Below are positions 18,745 through 33,097 of a stretch of 64,000 nucleotides of DNA, piece after piece. The stretch is from Pholis gunnellus. Its lineage: Eukaryota > Chordata > Actinopteri > Perciformes > Pholidae. A model generated the notes under the pieces. It saw only the letters and a list, made by a program, of their open reading frames with translations. It was not told where the DNA came from and did no database searches. The translations under genes and the position numbers were made by a program. Each line of letters starts with the position of its first letter. The stretch's first letter is position 1. The stretch spans positions 20,982,484 through 21,046,483 of the forward strand of contig OU342804.1 of assembly GCA_910591455.2 (NCBI GenBank). Reading direction: 5' to 3'.

Positions 18745-20499
18745 CTATAAATACACAAGAAACAAATCAGACAACAAGACACAGGTGGGCAGACATTGGG
18801 GTGGTCTGACAGCAGATTGGTGGAAGAAACACAAGGGAACAGGGCAAGGCTGACTCAACTAATACAACACAGGTGATCAAAGGAGGGACAAAACCACAAA
18901 GACATGAAGTCAAACTACCACAGGAGACAAGAGGCAGGGAATTTCAAAATAAAATAAGGAAAAAACTAAATCAAAACCAAGATCGTGACAGTTTAACCAT
19001 ATACATATTTGTTTAAATAAACAGTAAGTGGTTTTTATTTGCAGGAATATTTATGTGATTCCTTGCTGAGGGAGCTCTTTGAAGGAGCTCACGTTAGATA
19101 CTTCATTTATTTCTTGTTTTTGCAAATCTGATAGTCATCCTGTCAAACCTACTAAAACAACTCAGTGGATACAAATGTATTGACAACATGATAGACCGAT
19201 GTTCACTAAATATTTCAATTCATTTGAGAGAATTTCAGTACAAAGCTGGTCTTCTGACTAATTTCAGACATTTCCAAATTGTGCGATTGTATAAAACACA
19301 GTCCTGCAGAAGCAGCAGTCCCTGCATTTTGTTGAGTATGGATCTCTTGTGGAGTGCACTCTGTTTAATGACTTCATTTCCTTTTATATGAAATGACCTT
19401 TCCTTAAAAGCAAAAAGAGCAGAATAGAAAACAAGTTATACAGTAACAATGATTAGCATCCACGCAATAGAGCAATCAGAGCCTGAAATTGCATTGAAAT
19501 TGCAGAAGCTGTGAAAGTAGATGAAAAAAACTGGGAGGACATTAATCTAAAAATATAACGTCATTATTTCAGCACTTTCAAGCAAATAGTCCTTTAAAGA
19601 TTCAGACACTTGCTGGGATGCTGGAGTAAATAATCAATATTTTATTTGAACATTTACATTTCATCTCAGGAGGAAATTAAACGTAGAATAAACAGAAGTT
19701 GATTTTTATTCCCAATACTTACAATATTTTGCAGTAAGGTTATTAAGAAATATTTATAAGGTAACATTCAGATGAACAAACCACTGCTGCTATATGACAT
19801 AAAAACATGTTTAAAAACAAATGCCAGTAGAAACAGGCTCCTCACATAACAGAGCATCACAGAGGAGCTGATATACATGCTCCTTGTTTCATATTGATAA
19901 ATGTAAGAAAGGGACTAATAGCAGCCGATGTCATTCTATATCTTATAACAAACCACTCAGACCCAATCCGACCATCTCATACTAAATAACAGAACACAGA
20001 GAAATACAGTTAAGGCCCCGCTGGACAGATGAAAGAAACAATGAAGTTGTCTTCAGTGTGGTGATGCTGCCGGCCTGCGAGGCTCCTCTCAGTCTGCACT
20101 GAGCTCCTGCTCCAGTCTGTTTGATCAGACAGCAACAACATGGAAAATGTCTTAAAAAGAAAAGTCTTTAATCGTAATCACTGGGCATGAAAAGTCCTGT
20201 TGTTCGTGTTGTTGCTCAGTGTGTCTGAAAGGAAAACAGAGATCTATTTAGTCAGCATGAGACTGTAAAACACAACAGTAACATACAATTACTGAAAAGA
20301 ACATATATATTCACTGGTGGAAAAAAAGGGTGACACCAGCTTTAGTTACTTTGCAGATTAAGATTTTACATACAAAACATTTGATGAGTTTTTATGCACT
20401 GTTAAAGATATATATATATACATATATAAATTAGCTATAATTTACACATTAATGCATCAGTAATAATGATCTAATAACGTACTATAGTATACAGTAACA

Positions 20500-20610
20500 C
20501 ACATAGGAGCTTTTTTTCTGCATTATGACTACTTTTACTTCTAATACTTGAATTACATTTTGCTAATAATGCTTTTTACTGAAGTCACATTTTCAATCAC
20601 ATGTGGAGCC
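20500..20610 (+). repeat. Dispersed repeat family C, fragment
   Basis: CATTATGACTACTTTTACTT followed by AATTACATTTTGCTAATAAT and TTTTTACTGAAGT matches the right half of the copy at 31613-32335. Confidence 0.5.
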
Positions 20611-23600
20611 CAGAAACTGACAAAATGCGGTAAAAGGTTATTAGTTAGTTAGTATTGGAGTGTAAAAACAAAATATAAAGCTAATAGAAACAAACTGCTG
20701 GATAGGTTTCTTCTACTTTAACCTCCAATAAGTTGATACAAAAGAGAGCAGCTTTTTGTTTTCTTTCTTGGAGCACCAGTCACCCATCTCATTAATCATA
20801 TTAATAGTAGGAAAATTAAAATAGTTTGTTGGGAAAACCAGAAATAGAAAATAGTAAAACCATTTCATCAATTGATTGGAGCTTAATTAAAGTACAAAGC
20901 TCTATTTTTCACTCCATTTTTAACAAAATCGAACTCTATCATTCATTGACGTTAAATTTATTGACTCATCTGACAATCTCTTCCTGAATTTTGACAGTTT
21001 TGTTGCTCTACAGCTGCACAATAAAGAAATTATTTATTTTTCAGCTGTGTATTTTGAACGTGCAAATGTGCAAATATTCCACAAAGTATTCAGTAATCAT
21101 TTCTTAAAGTCGTCAGAGTACGTTTTATTAACTGAAAGAATGTTTTTGCCTGAGATCCTTGAATAAATCCCGGCTGAATTTAACTGCAGCTGCAGCTGCA
21201 GTGGGTATGCAATTTTCTAAAAATAGGGCTAGAGTTTTTAAGCTGCTCAAATCGAGTGCAGCTCACCCGTTTTACTTAAATAAGCTGCTAATTTAAATGG
21301 GATGTTTCTATATTGCCTCGGATTGTCAGTTAATTAAGGGTTAATTGTAAGTTGTATTTACAATATTTTTCTTTTACATTTTTTTATGTATATATTTTTG
21401 TGATTTGGGTAAACGGACCAGAAAGCATTGACAATTCTCCTTGTTCAATTCAAAACAGTCCAGATAATTCAGATAATTTCATTCAGATATCTCAGAGTGA
21501 CAGGGAGTTTGTCCAGACCTCCCTCAAACATCATGAAGAGATATGTGGTGTATGGCATTTTTATCCGTTTTTATAATATCTGTGAGAAGGAAGAAGCATG
21601 TCTGAAAATGGCAGCTGAATAAAAACTTGAAAAGTCCTACCTGAGGCAGAACCATGAAAACATGTTGTTGTTACACACATGGCATGTAACTGTGTTTATA
21701 GAACAATGCAATCACATGTAAAATGGGTCAAACCTAAGACACTATTATAGTCACTCAATTGGAAAAATGTCACAGATATTTACTTAAATATAGCATTCAG
21801 GGTTCAAACGGTAAAAGGGAAAATAGTCCCTTTTGTTTAAAACATAAAACTAGTTTCCTGTACTGACTTTAAAACCCACCACACATCTCTCGGGAGATGC
21901 CTCCAGTAGTATCAAGTAATACATGTTTTCTTATAGCAATGTTGCCTATATTTGTAATAAGTGTAGAATACATCTATGGAAAAGACTAATTCCACTCAAT
22001 ATGTACACTATAATAATATATAATGTGATTTTCTAAATTTATTTTAGGCAAACATAGCCAGCTCTATGAGGGGCTGCAGCTGCAGACAAGGATTGTAGAT
22101 CTACCTCGCAAACCTCTTTGTTATGTCTGACTCTGGTTAGTCCATCTGTGATCAAAAAGGTAATTATTTGTTTAATCTTTCACGCCATGTATTCCCATGA
22201 AATCCAGCTCCCAAGATACTGCAGGTGTACGTAATACATCAAATGCCCTCCACCATGTTTAGAAAATAGACTTTTGAGAGCTCTAGACTCTATTATTGGC
22301 TGTACTTTTGTACTGGAGCAACAATTTTATAAGATTATTCTACTATTGTCTACAAAACTATCAACTATGTATAATATCAGATATTCAAAGGTGGATTCCA
22401 AAGGATAGATGCACCCGTCAGAAAAATGGGAGAGGCCACTTGGAAAAAAATATGATGAGTGGTGTATCCTTCCTTGAGAACATTTTAATCCAAGAACATT
22501 AATTCAAGCGGCTGAGAATCTGCATAAAGTGAATAGATGTTCCAAAAATACAATACAGTGATCCTACTGAGTGTTTAGGTGAAACATTTCTATCCTTTGG
22601 TTAGACTAGGAGCATGTTTACACAAAACATGTTTTACTCTGATTAAATTCAGATTCAGATTTTTTAGTCAAATGCACCTACTGCCAGTATGCGCTCAGGA
22701 GCTGATTGAGTGATTGAGACCAGGTGTGCAGGTGGGCGGGAGAATCATGTGAAATACTGGAGACTACTGCAGGGCAGGGAGGGAATAGCAGGCTCTGGAA
22801 TGATACGGAGTGACAGGCAAACCCTAATTTATAGGACTTTTTACCCTCCAGGCATTTTAACATGTCCTAACCACAGTGGTAATTAATGACATTAATAGTG
22901 GCTGCCTTTTAATTGAGGCGAGACAAGTCCAGGGCTGCATACAGGTTCGCTGGCATCGTTATTTTCGCCTGTGCTTTTCATGCTATGAGTGTGAGTGTTA
23001 CCTGAGCAAAGGTGAATCTGACTAGAGCGTAAACTACTGAGAATTTTGTGAATGAGCGAATGATTTCACACACAGCCTCACCTGCTCTGCATTTTCATGA
23101 TTTCTCCCTTAGTCCTCATTAGTCCATAGTTTATTTAAGGGGAGATTTCATGCACCAGAAGGAGACAGAGACCGTGTTTTCACATGCAAGGCTGTGGATA
23201 GGCTCTTTGATGCTCCACTAGTGCAGTGTGCAAATGCTCCTCTACCATGCAAATGAATAGAGACGTCTGGAATGGACTCAAACATGATCCAGAGACACTG
23301 GAGTAGCCGTTAGCAGTGTTGATATGTCCTTGAACACAACTTAAAAAAAATGTAAAATGTCATCACAAAACAACAAAGGTAAGACATTTATGGTTATGTA
23401 GAGAAAAGTTTATTTTTTCTCTTCTTTGGCTGCTAGTTCAGTGACACAATGACATTTGGTTTGTATGAGCCGCTAGTGTGTTTTTTGCTATGTGCTCATT
23501 CAATTGCTCGGTATTGGATTTTAATTTTGTTTAGTAAAAAATTGTATTATGAGCTTTTGGTCGAGCTTCTTACCGTTTTGTGGGTGTGTAAGTTGTGAAT

Positions 23601-23674
23601 GTTGCTACATGTTATTTGTTCTTAATCCGGTGTGCGCAACTGCGCACATAGTAGAGTATTGTACAAGTACTGCA

Positions 23675-23855
23675 AACTAAAGCGGCTATAACTGATGTTT
23701 TTATAATAACACTGTGAAAGGGGTCACTCATAGTGATGAACCTATAGAGAATTATCACCTGAAAAGCTCCCCTCATCTTGAAAGAGCTTTATATAAAAAC
23801 ACACTGTACAGTTTACCTGCTGACTACCAAACTGCCGACAGACAGTTAGTTCAAG
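23675..23855 (+). repeat. Dispersed repeat family B, copy 3
   Basis: It contains ATAATAACACTGTGAAAGGG, CATAGTGATGAACCTATAGA and ACCAAACTGCCGACAGACAG, matching the order in the other copies. Confidence 0.65.
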
Positions 23856-26800
23856 GACCTGAATGATTCTTCCATATTATGTGTTATACTGTCCTACAGT
23901 ATATACTCTCTTTTAATATGGCAGAATTGTTCTGTTCCTGAGGCTTCAAACCTTGCTGTTTTTTTCCTGTGTAACACTCATTTCAGAGTCCTTGTATGAG
24001 TGACAGCTCTTCTTTAACATCATCCGATTTTCAGCTCATTATTAGAACAGTAATACAAATTAATCTATCACTTCACATGTTAAATGCACACTTTCTTTAG
24101 TTATAGTGTATATATTATGTTGGAAGGGTTGTTTCGGATCATACCAGTGTGTCTTCATTTTGGTTGAGGATGCTACTATAAACTGAGCCCTTGGTTTCTT
24201 GTCAGCCTTATCCTCTGACATTTAAGCTGGGATAGTGACAATGCTCTTCAATAGCCCATTGTTCTGAACCACTATCATCAGTAAAATCCAGGACCAGGGA
24301 GCTGTGCTTTTTCACCAAAAAGCAGAAAATGATCACCCATAATCAGACATCGTACGCCAAGATGTCTTGAACAGGAGCATTTCCAGCCATTAGGTGTAAT
24401 TGCACTCCTGTATCTGCCTTTCTATACCTCTGTATTCATGTCAAATAAGCAGCCCTGTCTGCCCCTCATAGAGGACAACAGCAGTTCTGGCAGCAGTTAA
24501 GAAAAACACCCACAGGTAAGGTAAGCTTGGCAATACGACCATGAGGATGAGTAGTTTATGTCTATTAGAGGTTGAGGGACTTGTATGTGTTTGTTATTGA
24601 TTTGTGCTAAGGCCTCAGAATAGAAGAATCTATCAATTGTATTCCATGTTCTCCACTATTATCAGCGCTCTTTGAACATGCACATTTGTGGTTTTTGATG
24701 TTCTTCTTTTTTTAAATTACTGTTCAACCATTTCATATGAAGCCATATGTCTTTATTTTAAACATATACACAAGTAGCAGCTAAAAGCACCGTTGCTACA
24801 GGAATCATTCCTTCTGAATTTTTTTGTATCACCCTGTAGGTCCAACTCATTTTTTGCCAGATGGCAGAAATTCGATGGTGAGCTGATTCTCTTTGATGGC
24901 AGGACATGAAGCTCTGTTCTAAAAGCATGCATCTGTGTGATATCACAAAATCCTCTGCCTCAGATACAATCTGCCTGCACATCTGGTTATAATCACATTT
25001 TAAACATTGGTTATGCAATAATCTGTCTTTAATGTCTGTGTCCTCCTGGCAGAGTCTTCTATGACAACTGAGCTACAGATATTAAGAGATTTGTAGGCAA
25101 CTAGCAGGTATGCAAACTCTTTAAAACTGTGATTTAAAAAAACCCAAACAGGAGTATATTGAAACATTTGAAACTGCATTTGCGAGGATTTTATTGAAAC
25201 TTAGTTTCCTTTTTCTCCTTTATAACCTCCACACACAGCATTGTATGTTTATGTACTTGTAACAGTAGGTACAGCGCGTTGTGGGGTACTGACACAATGC
25301 AACGGGCCATTTCATTTCAAGAACTAAATCTTAAATGTATTAATTGATGTGCAGCAACTGTAACTACACATTCACAGTTACCCGAAAAGCTTCTCATGGC
25401 ATCTGTGCAAACTAACCAATTCTATGCAAAATAATCAGATGTATAAATACATTTCTTTATTTATTCACATAAATAAGAACTGTCGATCACTAGAAAATAA
25501 TATACATTGTGACGCTTCAACTGTATGTGGTAAGAGAAATTGATTACTGACATCTGAGTTCCTCCTCCATAGAAAACACAGCAATAATTTCTCATTTCAT
25601 TATTACAAGGGCAGTGATGGAATATTGAACAAGCACTGGACCCATCACTGTCGGACATTTCTGCACAAATGCAACAGTAATTTTCTTTCATTAGGACCAT
25701 TGGTCAACTACAGACCTACCTGCTTTTTAATGCAGCCCTACTTAATGACCAGAGTGGAGGGCAATTGTACCACAGACATTTATTATATCTTGCATAGAAT
25801 AAATCATCAAGGGCAGAAACGTGACCTTACCAGTCTGATTCAATCAGAATCAGACTTACGCATTACGCTTCACTTTGATCATTTTGTTTTAATATTAGGA
25901 CCAGGAAGGAATGGCCACTTAACATTGCCAGTGTTGACTGGTTAGGGGAGCTGTTTATGTTTTTTTATCTGATCATCGTAACCTGGTACAGCATAGGTTA
26001 CCATGGTGACCAAATGTAAGCAGCATCATGAGACCAGGGAAAGATTCAATACTTTAATTCAACATAGTTCGGTGAGCTCACAGTGAACAAAAACTAACCA
26101 AAACCTCATATCACGTAGAGTAATCACCTCAGGACCTCGGGTGGCAAACTTAAACAACTTAACAGTCTGAGAGTTGTAAATACACATATATACAGCATAT
26201 AACTGTGGAGACAAAACCTCAGTGTTAATAGCCATGCTTTTCAAGAACTTGCTGTGAACTCTGACCACCTGCTTCTTCCACTGCAAGAAGACCAAGATCC
26301 ACTGACACAATGACATTTGGAGTCCCGGTTGGAGGAGTTTATCATACAGCCTGAAGGGTAGAAATGCATTAAATGCTGAGTTATAATTAACAAACATAAT
26401 GACTCTGCATCATTGACAGACCATTTTGTCCTATGTTCAAGCTGTTTCAAGCACAACACTGGACAAGTTACTGCAAACCAGGCCCTCAAACACCTCATTT
26501 TTAACGGACAATGTCTAGTCATTCAGGCACATTGAGTTGGATTTTTCCTACTAGCATAATGAGGCAGTGCAGCTTTCAGAACATGTTTCATTTAGACTAT
26601 TACTACATTGAAGGTTATTTTTATACAATCAGATAAGATGTTGTGAACATTTTGCCTCCTAACCAATCAGCTTTCTGTAAAAATGGTTCAGATTTCAGCA
26701 ATATCTTGTTATGCCACATTCATAAATGTCCTATAGTGGACTGTGGTGACAGACCATTAGAACAACGGCACCTTTCATGATTGCTTTTCTTATTGTAGTG

Positions 26801-29800
26801 TATATATGTTTGTACATGTACAATTGGTTGACAATAGTGTTTTGTACTGAATGTAAATCCCTGCTGCATAATAATTGCGTTTGGGACAACAATTGAATCA
26901 AAGTGGTATAATCATATTTCCTCAGAATTGTCCCTGAAAAACATGATAAAGCAACTTTGGGAAACAGAGTATTTTTAAAACCCAATCAGATGGCAAGATT
27001 TAATAAGATATGCTTACTGTGAGAAACAAACCAACTCCTTTAATCCAAAAAGGAAGATAATCTGTTTACTAGAATTAAGTGTGAAGTGCAGATCAATAAG
27101 AAATGTTATATCAGTGTATAAAGTTGGATTTTACTCTGTGCAGCTTAGGTCGAGGTGACACTTTTCAAAATTCACGATGTTTAATGGTCCATTACTTTTA
27201 CATCCAGGAGGCTGTTGTACACATTCAGAATACAAGGACTACATGCAGTTTAAAGATCAGTGAGGGTAAAAAGAAAGGACCCTGTTCGAAAGCCCTATTC
27301 CCACTATTGTACATGTTTCATTGCAGATCACCTTTACTCTACTCCAGCCTGAGGAACACAGTGTACATAATTCAGTGTTTTCAGGAGTCAGTGAGGAATT
27401 CTAACTTTTTAATTCTGTCCAACAGCTAGTGTTAAAAAAAAATAAAGACTTCTCCAATTTACAAAAATATATTCAAATAAATGTTAACATTTCTTGATAA
27501 GTGAAACAGAAAACCGTTTTTAAAGTTGCCACAAGGGGCCATTTCCAGACACCTTGCTTTAAACATGTTCATCAGTTCATCTGTAAGCCTTGAAAGCAGC
27601 ATTTAATTTATTATGAACACACATGGAATTCAGACTATTGTAGTGTAATTTGTGGTTTTCCTCAAGGTGTGTCAAGGAATTATTTGGTTATACAAAACTT
27701 TAGTTTGGGTTTATTCAGGCACATTTGCTCATACAAACAAACAAAACATACAAAACAAATGCACTTAAACAGAAATGCAATGAATGAAATAATCAGAAGC
27801 TCTGCTGATTGGGATGTGGGCTCCCCACTCCTATTCATTTAACCAGTAAGTGGCCCTCACTAGTCCGTCTCTGATCTCTAAATAAAGCGAATCAGCGCGG
27901 CTGGCTGAGCAGTCAAAGCAGAGAGCCAGCAAAGCACCTGGCCTTACATGGCTATCTGATTAGAGGAGGTTGCAGGCCAGAACGAACCAGACCAGGCCAG
28001 GCCGTGGCAGATCTGGAGCAAAATGAACTAAACCAGGCTAATTCTATTGCACCATGGCCTCCCTTAGAGGCTTGGACCAGCAGGTTCAAATCAAAGCCAT
28101 GTGATAGCGCAGACCAACCTTGTCAACCAGGAGTGAGGAGTGCAGTGGAGAAACTATAGCTTCACTGGTTCAGAACAGCTGATTGGTGTTCTCTGAAGCA
28201 TGCATTTAATGATTAAACTGTTATTATCTGCCGCGTCCCCAAGCTCCCAAATTGGCTTGCTTCTCTGACATATTTTGTCGCAGCCGAAAATGGCATGAAT
28301 GTTGAGATTGACACAGTAGAGTGAAGGCATTAGTGAGAGATTTTTGAACACAAAGGTTTTGGAATTTGTACTTCTTTTATCTTTTGATTTTATTTTATTT
28401 TTCAGCTAACTTTCATTTAGACATCAGTAGCTACATGCAGACTACATGTGGCTCAGATGAGGCAATGCATGACACATTTTGATGCACAGGTAGTCTTTGC
28501 TAGGTTGATATATTTGGATACCGTCGTGCTTGGAACGTCCAACTGAACGGAGGTTTTTAGGCAGTGTGACCCAATGTAGAAGTTTAACTATGAATGGAAA
28601 AACAAAATAGAAAAATCAAATCACAGCATAAACCTTTGCAAGTTCAAGGCCTATACGACTGGAAAATAAAAGGAGACATACTGCACACTGCAGGGAGTCA
28701 CTAGAAAACAGCATAAGTCATGACCTGGCTTTGGGCCCATTATACTCATTAGTTACTGAAAGTAAGGGATACTATTAAGCAATTAAATCGACACAGAGGC
28801 ATCTGAAAACAGCAGCCTGTTGTGTAGACAGAAAGTGTTTTTTATTACAATGTAATTCCTGAACAACTGTGAGGCTGCTTCATGACAGGGTCAGTTCCAT
28901 TAGCCTGTTTTTGTTCAGTTTGGGAAAATTTGTTGGCCATTTGTGGCAAAGTGTACACACAGTGCAGTGTAAGTGCTATACAGGAGAGTGTAGGTGTGAG
29001 TAATGCTGGAGTAGTCCGAGCATTCATGGCCAAGATTTCATTTTGGCATTGGTATCATTTTGAATCTACATGTAAGCTACACGGATTCATTAAGTGCAGA
29101 AGAAAATGTTGAAAAATGTATTAAATGTATTAAAATTTCTTTTTTTTAAAACGTATTTTGTTTCTTTTTCTTGTTCCTTTTCTACTTTACAAGTTCATAA
29201 GGACTGTCTGAACAATGTTTAGTGGACGTCTGGCCTGAAGGTGTGGAGTCTATGAAGGCCGTTCCGCTGGTCTGTCTTTGCAAGACTACCACCTGGGCAA
29301 AGCGGGTAATTTCCACAGGGCCCCTAAAAGCTCCAGATTAAACAATTTAATTGACAATTAGTTTGGAAATATGCACCACTAAATCAGTGACAATTGACGT
29401 GATAAAGGCCTTAAAGTGGGTCCTGTTTAGCTGATTTTGAGGTGCTGTGTAAAGATCTGGTTTTAAGGCCTTCTTTATTTCAATTTTGTGCTTACAGTTT
29501 GGCTATCATTCCTAAATGAATGTGTTTTATTGAATTACCACACAGTAAATCAAGGATCAGCTAGTATTCTTGCATAGAAACATTGTGCCTGTTGCACAGA
29601 TAATAAAGGTTGATTGGATCCTAACCATCAAATCCAAACCCTGAACTGGTGTTCTCAATAAGAAGGAAAAGATTACATCTTTTTGTTGTTGGATGTCATC
29701 ATCAAACTAATTTGCATACATATAGGCTCGCAGGAGTTAAAAATAACAGCTAGACTTATAGTAAAACTATTTACAATAACAATCAAATAAATGCTTCCTC

Positions 29801-31612
29801 TAAGATACTGCTCCACACAGCAGATACTTGACATACAGCAAATAATCTCAAAATATATCATGAAAATAATGAAATAGTTTGGCAAGGCTGAGGCAAAGTT
29901 TCATTGTTTATAAGCGACACAGTATGTGTTTTACTTTTTAAGTGTTGATGTAAAAAGCTGTCAGGGGTGTGTGTGTTTACAGAGGTGTGGACCTTAAACA
30001 CCTGTCTCTAATAAGTGGAACATGCATTCGAACACAGGACTCTCCCACTCTGTTTCCCACTCATTCACTCATTCATTTGTCTCGTCTCATTTGCCGCCTA
30101 TATAGCTTGTCCCACTGCTCCCGCTCGTATGTGGCAACACCCTATATTACACAACAGCTGAGTGGCTGTGCATGGTGTCATATTATAGGGTGAGCTATTT
30201 GCTTTGGTGTGTAGGAATAATGAAATATAATAACTGCACAGTGAACACAGAGATAAGAACATCAGGAATACATATATATTCATAATTTAACTATAATCAT
30301 TTGGCTCAGTAACCTACAAAATGTAATCTCTTCTGCTTGCACTGACACGACACACGTGAGGGGGGATTATTTTAAACATGTAGCTTTCAAACACTGTTAG
30401 CTGATGAATCAGCACTCTGAGCTCCTGGAGTTACTGCTGCAGTCATCTTTGGGGGAAAAAAGCAGGGATTTTCATTAATGACGTCCTAGATACAGCTGCA
30501 TTTTGATGATTAATAGTTTGTTATTGAGGGAACAGCTAACTCCCAGGACAATATGAAAGTGATACGACTGCTAACAATGGCTTTGAGCGGCTGCTGCTCA
30601 TGCCATGAAGTTCACTCTAAACAGATTAAGGAATAAAAGAGACAGACAGTTAAATATGTATTGAAATACAATCCTGTATAGAGGACATTTAAATCATTCA
30701 GCTCCCTATGTTTCTCTCTCAGCTAAACATGCAGAGACAGGTGTTAAAAGGTGTTGATGGATGTCCTCGGAGGGGCAATCGTTCGTCTTCATAGATCCTT
30801 TTCTTTTGAAGGATTGGTGTCAAAACACTGGCTTCTAATGGATGACTTGTTCAGACAGGACCACAGATGTGTCTTTGACTGGGGTTTCTGTCTATAAGTG
30901 TTTGAACTCACTCTTGTAAATCTGGCCAACTCAACCTTTATAACAAATATAGCAAGTCAGTGAACATAGCTTATTTCTTTTAAGAATATAGATCTATTAG
31001 ATTTAAGATGATATACTAATTATTTCATAGCATGTTACGTAACTGGTATATCACTGTGCAGATGAGATAGACTTATTAATGGGAAAATACATGACATAAT
31101 GCATTTAAATGAATTCAAATGTATCTGTATGCTTTCAGTGATACCCAGCTGGAGGAAATGGTTTTGATAAACTGTGATTATAACTTCACAAAGTTTCCCC
31201 GCACCCAATCTGCAGGAAGGCCTGCCTTCAACACTCCCCTCCTATCTCCTGTTTGAATCTGGCCAGATTTGTGAAGTCTGCTGCTGCCTTTAAGTCTTGT
31301 AGGAAATATCTTATCCCTGAACTAAGCGACAAGGAATGAGCTGAAATCTGTCTTGAGGGAAAATTACATATTTCATAGAAACCCTGACAGAAAATCACAT
31401 TGTTTGTTATATCCTGTGAATTCACATTATGTCTGTGGATCAAGTAATCTTACTTCACTTCATATATCAAGTGTCAGTTAGTTTTGGCCAATGGCAAAGA
31501 AATACATGGATCCAGCTGCGACAGATATTTTCTGTTAATAAAATAACAAAGCACTCCTCGTGTGCTATAAGGCAGGGGTTTGTTATACTTATACTTGAGG
31601 TGATCTGAGAGC

Positions 31613-32033
31613 AGTATTGGAATGTTACTCAGTACATTTACTCAAGTAATTGCTTATTTAGATGTACTTGTATTTTACTTTTTATTCTCTTAAATGTTTT
31701 GCTACTTTATACTTATTCTCCACAACAAATCAAAGGCAATATCATACGTATTACTTCACTACATTTACATGACAGCTCTAGTTACTACTCTCTTTGCTGA
31801 TTCAGATTAATACAAAATATAATCAACTCATGCATTCTGACATTATTATATTGAGAACACTTCACAAGCTACCAGCTGCAACATATAAGTAATGTACACA
31901 TTCATGCATCACAAATGTATTTATTTATTTATCGATCTATATCGATCTTTTTATAGCTATATATAGAGAGAGCTATATATAGATATAGATAGATAGATAG
32001 AGCGCGAGAGAGGTAAATTATGTCAAAACCTGT

Positions 32034-32095
<62 letters not shown>

Positions 32096-32335
32096 GATAG
32101 ATAGATAGATAGAGCGGGAGAGAGATAAATAATGTCAAATACACTGTATATATAAACCTGTTTATATATATATATATATATATACTGTATATATATGAAT
32201 TGGGCCATTCTGCCATTCTGCTATTCTGCATAATGAGTACTTTTGGTACTTTAAGCATTTTTTTTAATGCTGATACTTTGTACTTTTACTTGTATCTGAG
32301 TACACTATCTGAATACTTCTTCCACCTCTGTCTTG
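31613..32335. repeat. Dispersed repeat family C with internal AT/GATA/GA microsatellite
   Basis: The left part has CAGTACATTTACTCAAGTAA; the right part has TACTTTTACTTGTATCTGAG and TACTTCTTCCACCTCTG. These are the ends of a common fish element that I recall. A compound (AT), (GATA) and (GA) tract (31920-32185) expands its middle. It stops just before the candidate tead1 promoter. Confidence 0.6.
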
Positions 32336-32487
32336 AGAGGGACTTTGTTCTGTATTGATAACTGCAGCTGGATCGATGCTATTATCAAGTGGGCTTCAGG
32401 GTGCTGCGGAGCTGTAAAATCTGATCTTGGTGGAGTCCCTGAAGGCGTCATTTCTCGGGCTGTTTTGAACCCTCCCTGTCCCTGTCC

Positions 32488-32513
32488 CTGCTGCTGCTGC
32501 TGCTGCTGCTGCC
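32488..32513 (+). repeat. (CTG)8 triplet repeat
   Basis: Eight CTG units lie in the GC-richer stretch upstream of the candidate tead1 promoter. It could vary in length among individuals. No coding role is supported. Confidence 0.85.
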
Positions 32514-32595
32514 CGCTGCCCAGGCTGGCTCCTCGGCTCGGGATGACGCCACCTCTCGCTCCGCCCCGACGCAAACTCGCTCTTTACGTTCATTT

Positions 32596-32614
32596 CATTC
32601 CTCTTCTCATTCCG
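32596..32614 (+). promoter_or_regulatory. Paired M-CAT-like motifs
   Basis: CATTCCT (32596-32602) and CATTCCG (32608-32614) lie 5 bases apart, about 500 bases upstream of the TATA-like box. M-CAT (CATTCCT/A) is the TEAD binding site, so this may be autoregulatory. Short motifs are common by chance. Confidence 0.25.
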
Positions 32615-33097
32615 AGCATTCTTCGCATCTCTGTCAGTGCGCGAAGCGATTCACCTACACCTTCCTGGCTGGCCCAGAAACACCAGAATAACTTGACATA
32701 GTATTAAAAAAAGAAATACCCTGTAACATCCCATTACTCAAAAAAAAAGGGACATTTTTTTATATGAGCTATCAATAACGAGGTAAGTTTCAATGGTAGT
32801 TGCAGGTATCCAAACTGGTTGTGGACTTCTGTTCGTGAGGTTTTAGTTGACGTCTTTGGAAATATTAGACAATCTATTAAAAATGTCTGCTTATTTAGGT
32901 GTTTACTATTTATCCCATGGCGTGAAGTAGCGTTAGGTCGTCTGTTTCCATCGCTGAGATAGATGGCCGATCCTGGTCGCTGTTTGCAACAGGGTGCTCA
33001 CTTTGAACACTCACTGTTGCAGCCGATGGCTTTGACACAGCAGCGAAAATCTTTGACATTTTTCACATTTTTTGGAAAAGCAGCCCGATCATACGCC

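Larger units (their letters stand above)
17355..18990. mobile_element. Older repeat hosting the nested hAT element
   Basis: Sequence on both sides of the hAT insertion (17355-17616 and 18745-18990) has the same A-rich, CA-rich character and reads through when the insertion is removed (GACAATAAAT then ACACAAGAAAC). The right side ends near AAGATCGTGACAG, resembling ends of abundant fish repeats I have seen. The class is not assigned and the outer limits are approximate. Confidence 0.5.
19010..31600. other. Gene-free spacer between mical2 and tead1
   Basis: Only short unrelated open frames (all under about 115 codons, no domain recognised). It includes repeat fragments at 20500 and 23675 and a perfect 20-base palindrome at 21183-21202. 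No PARVA exon was recognised. Confidence 0.55.

Noticed and set aside
31929..32258. 109-codon minus-strand frame rich in Ser/Leu/Tyr/Ile
   Set aside because: It is translation of AT/GA simple repeat inside a dispersed repeat.
32333..32701. 122-codon frame and the overlapping minus-strand poly-Gln frame
   Set aside because: The runs come from the (CTG)8 repeat; no homology recognised and no splice evidence.
11400..33000. PARVA or MICALCL exons
   Set aside because: Expected from human gene order, but no parvin CH or bMERB sequence could be read in the open frames.
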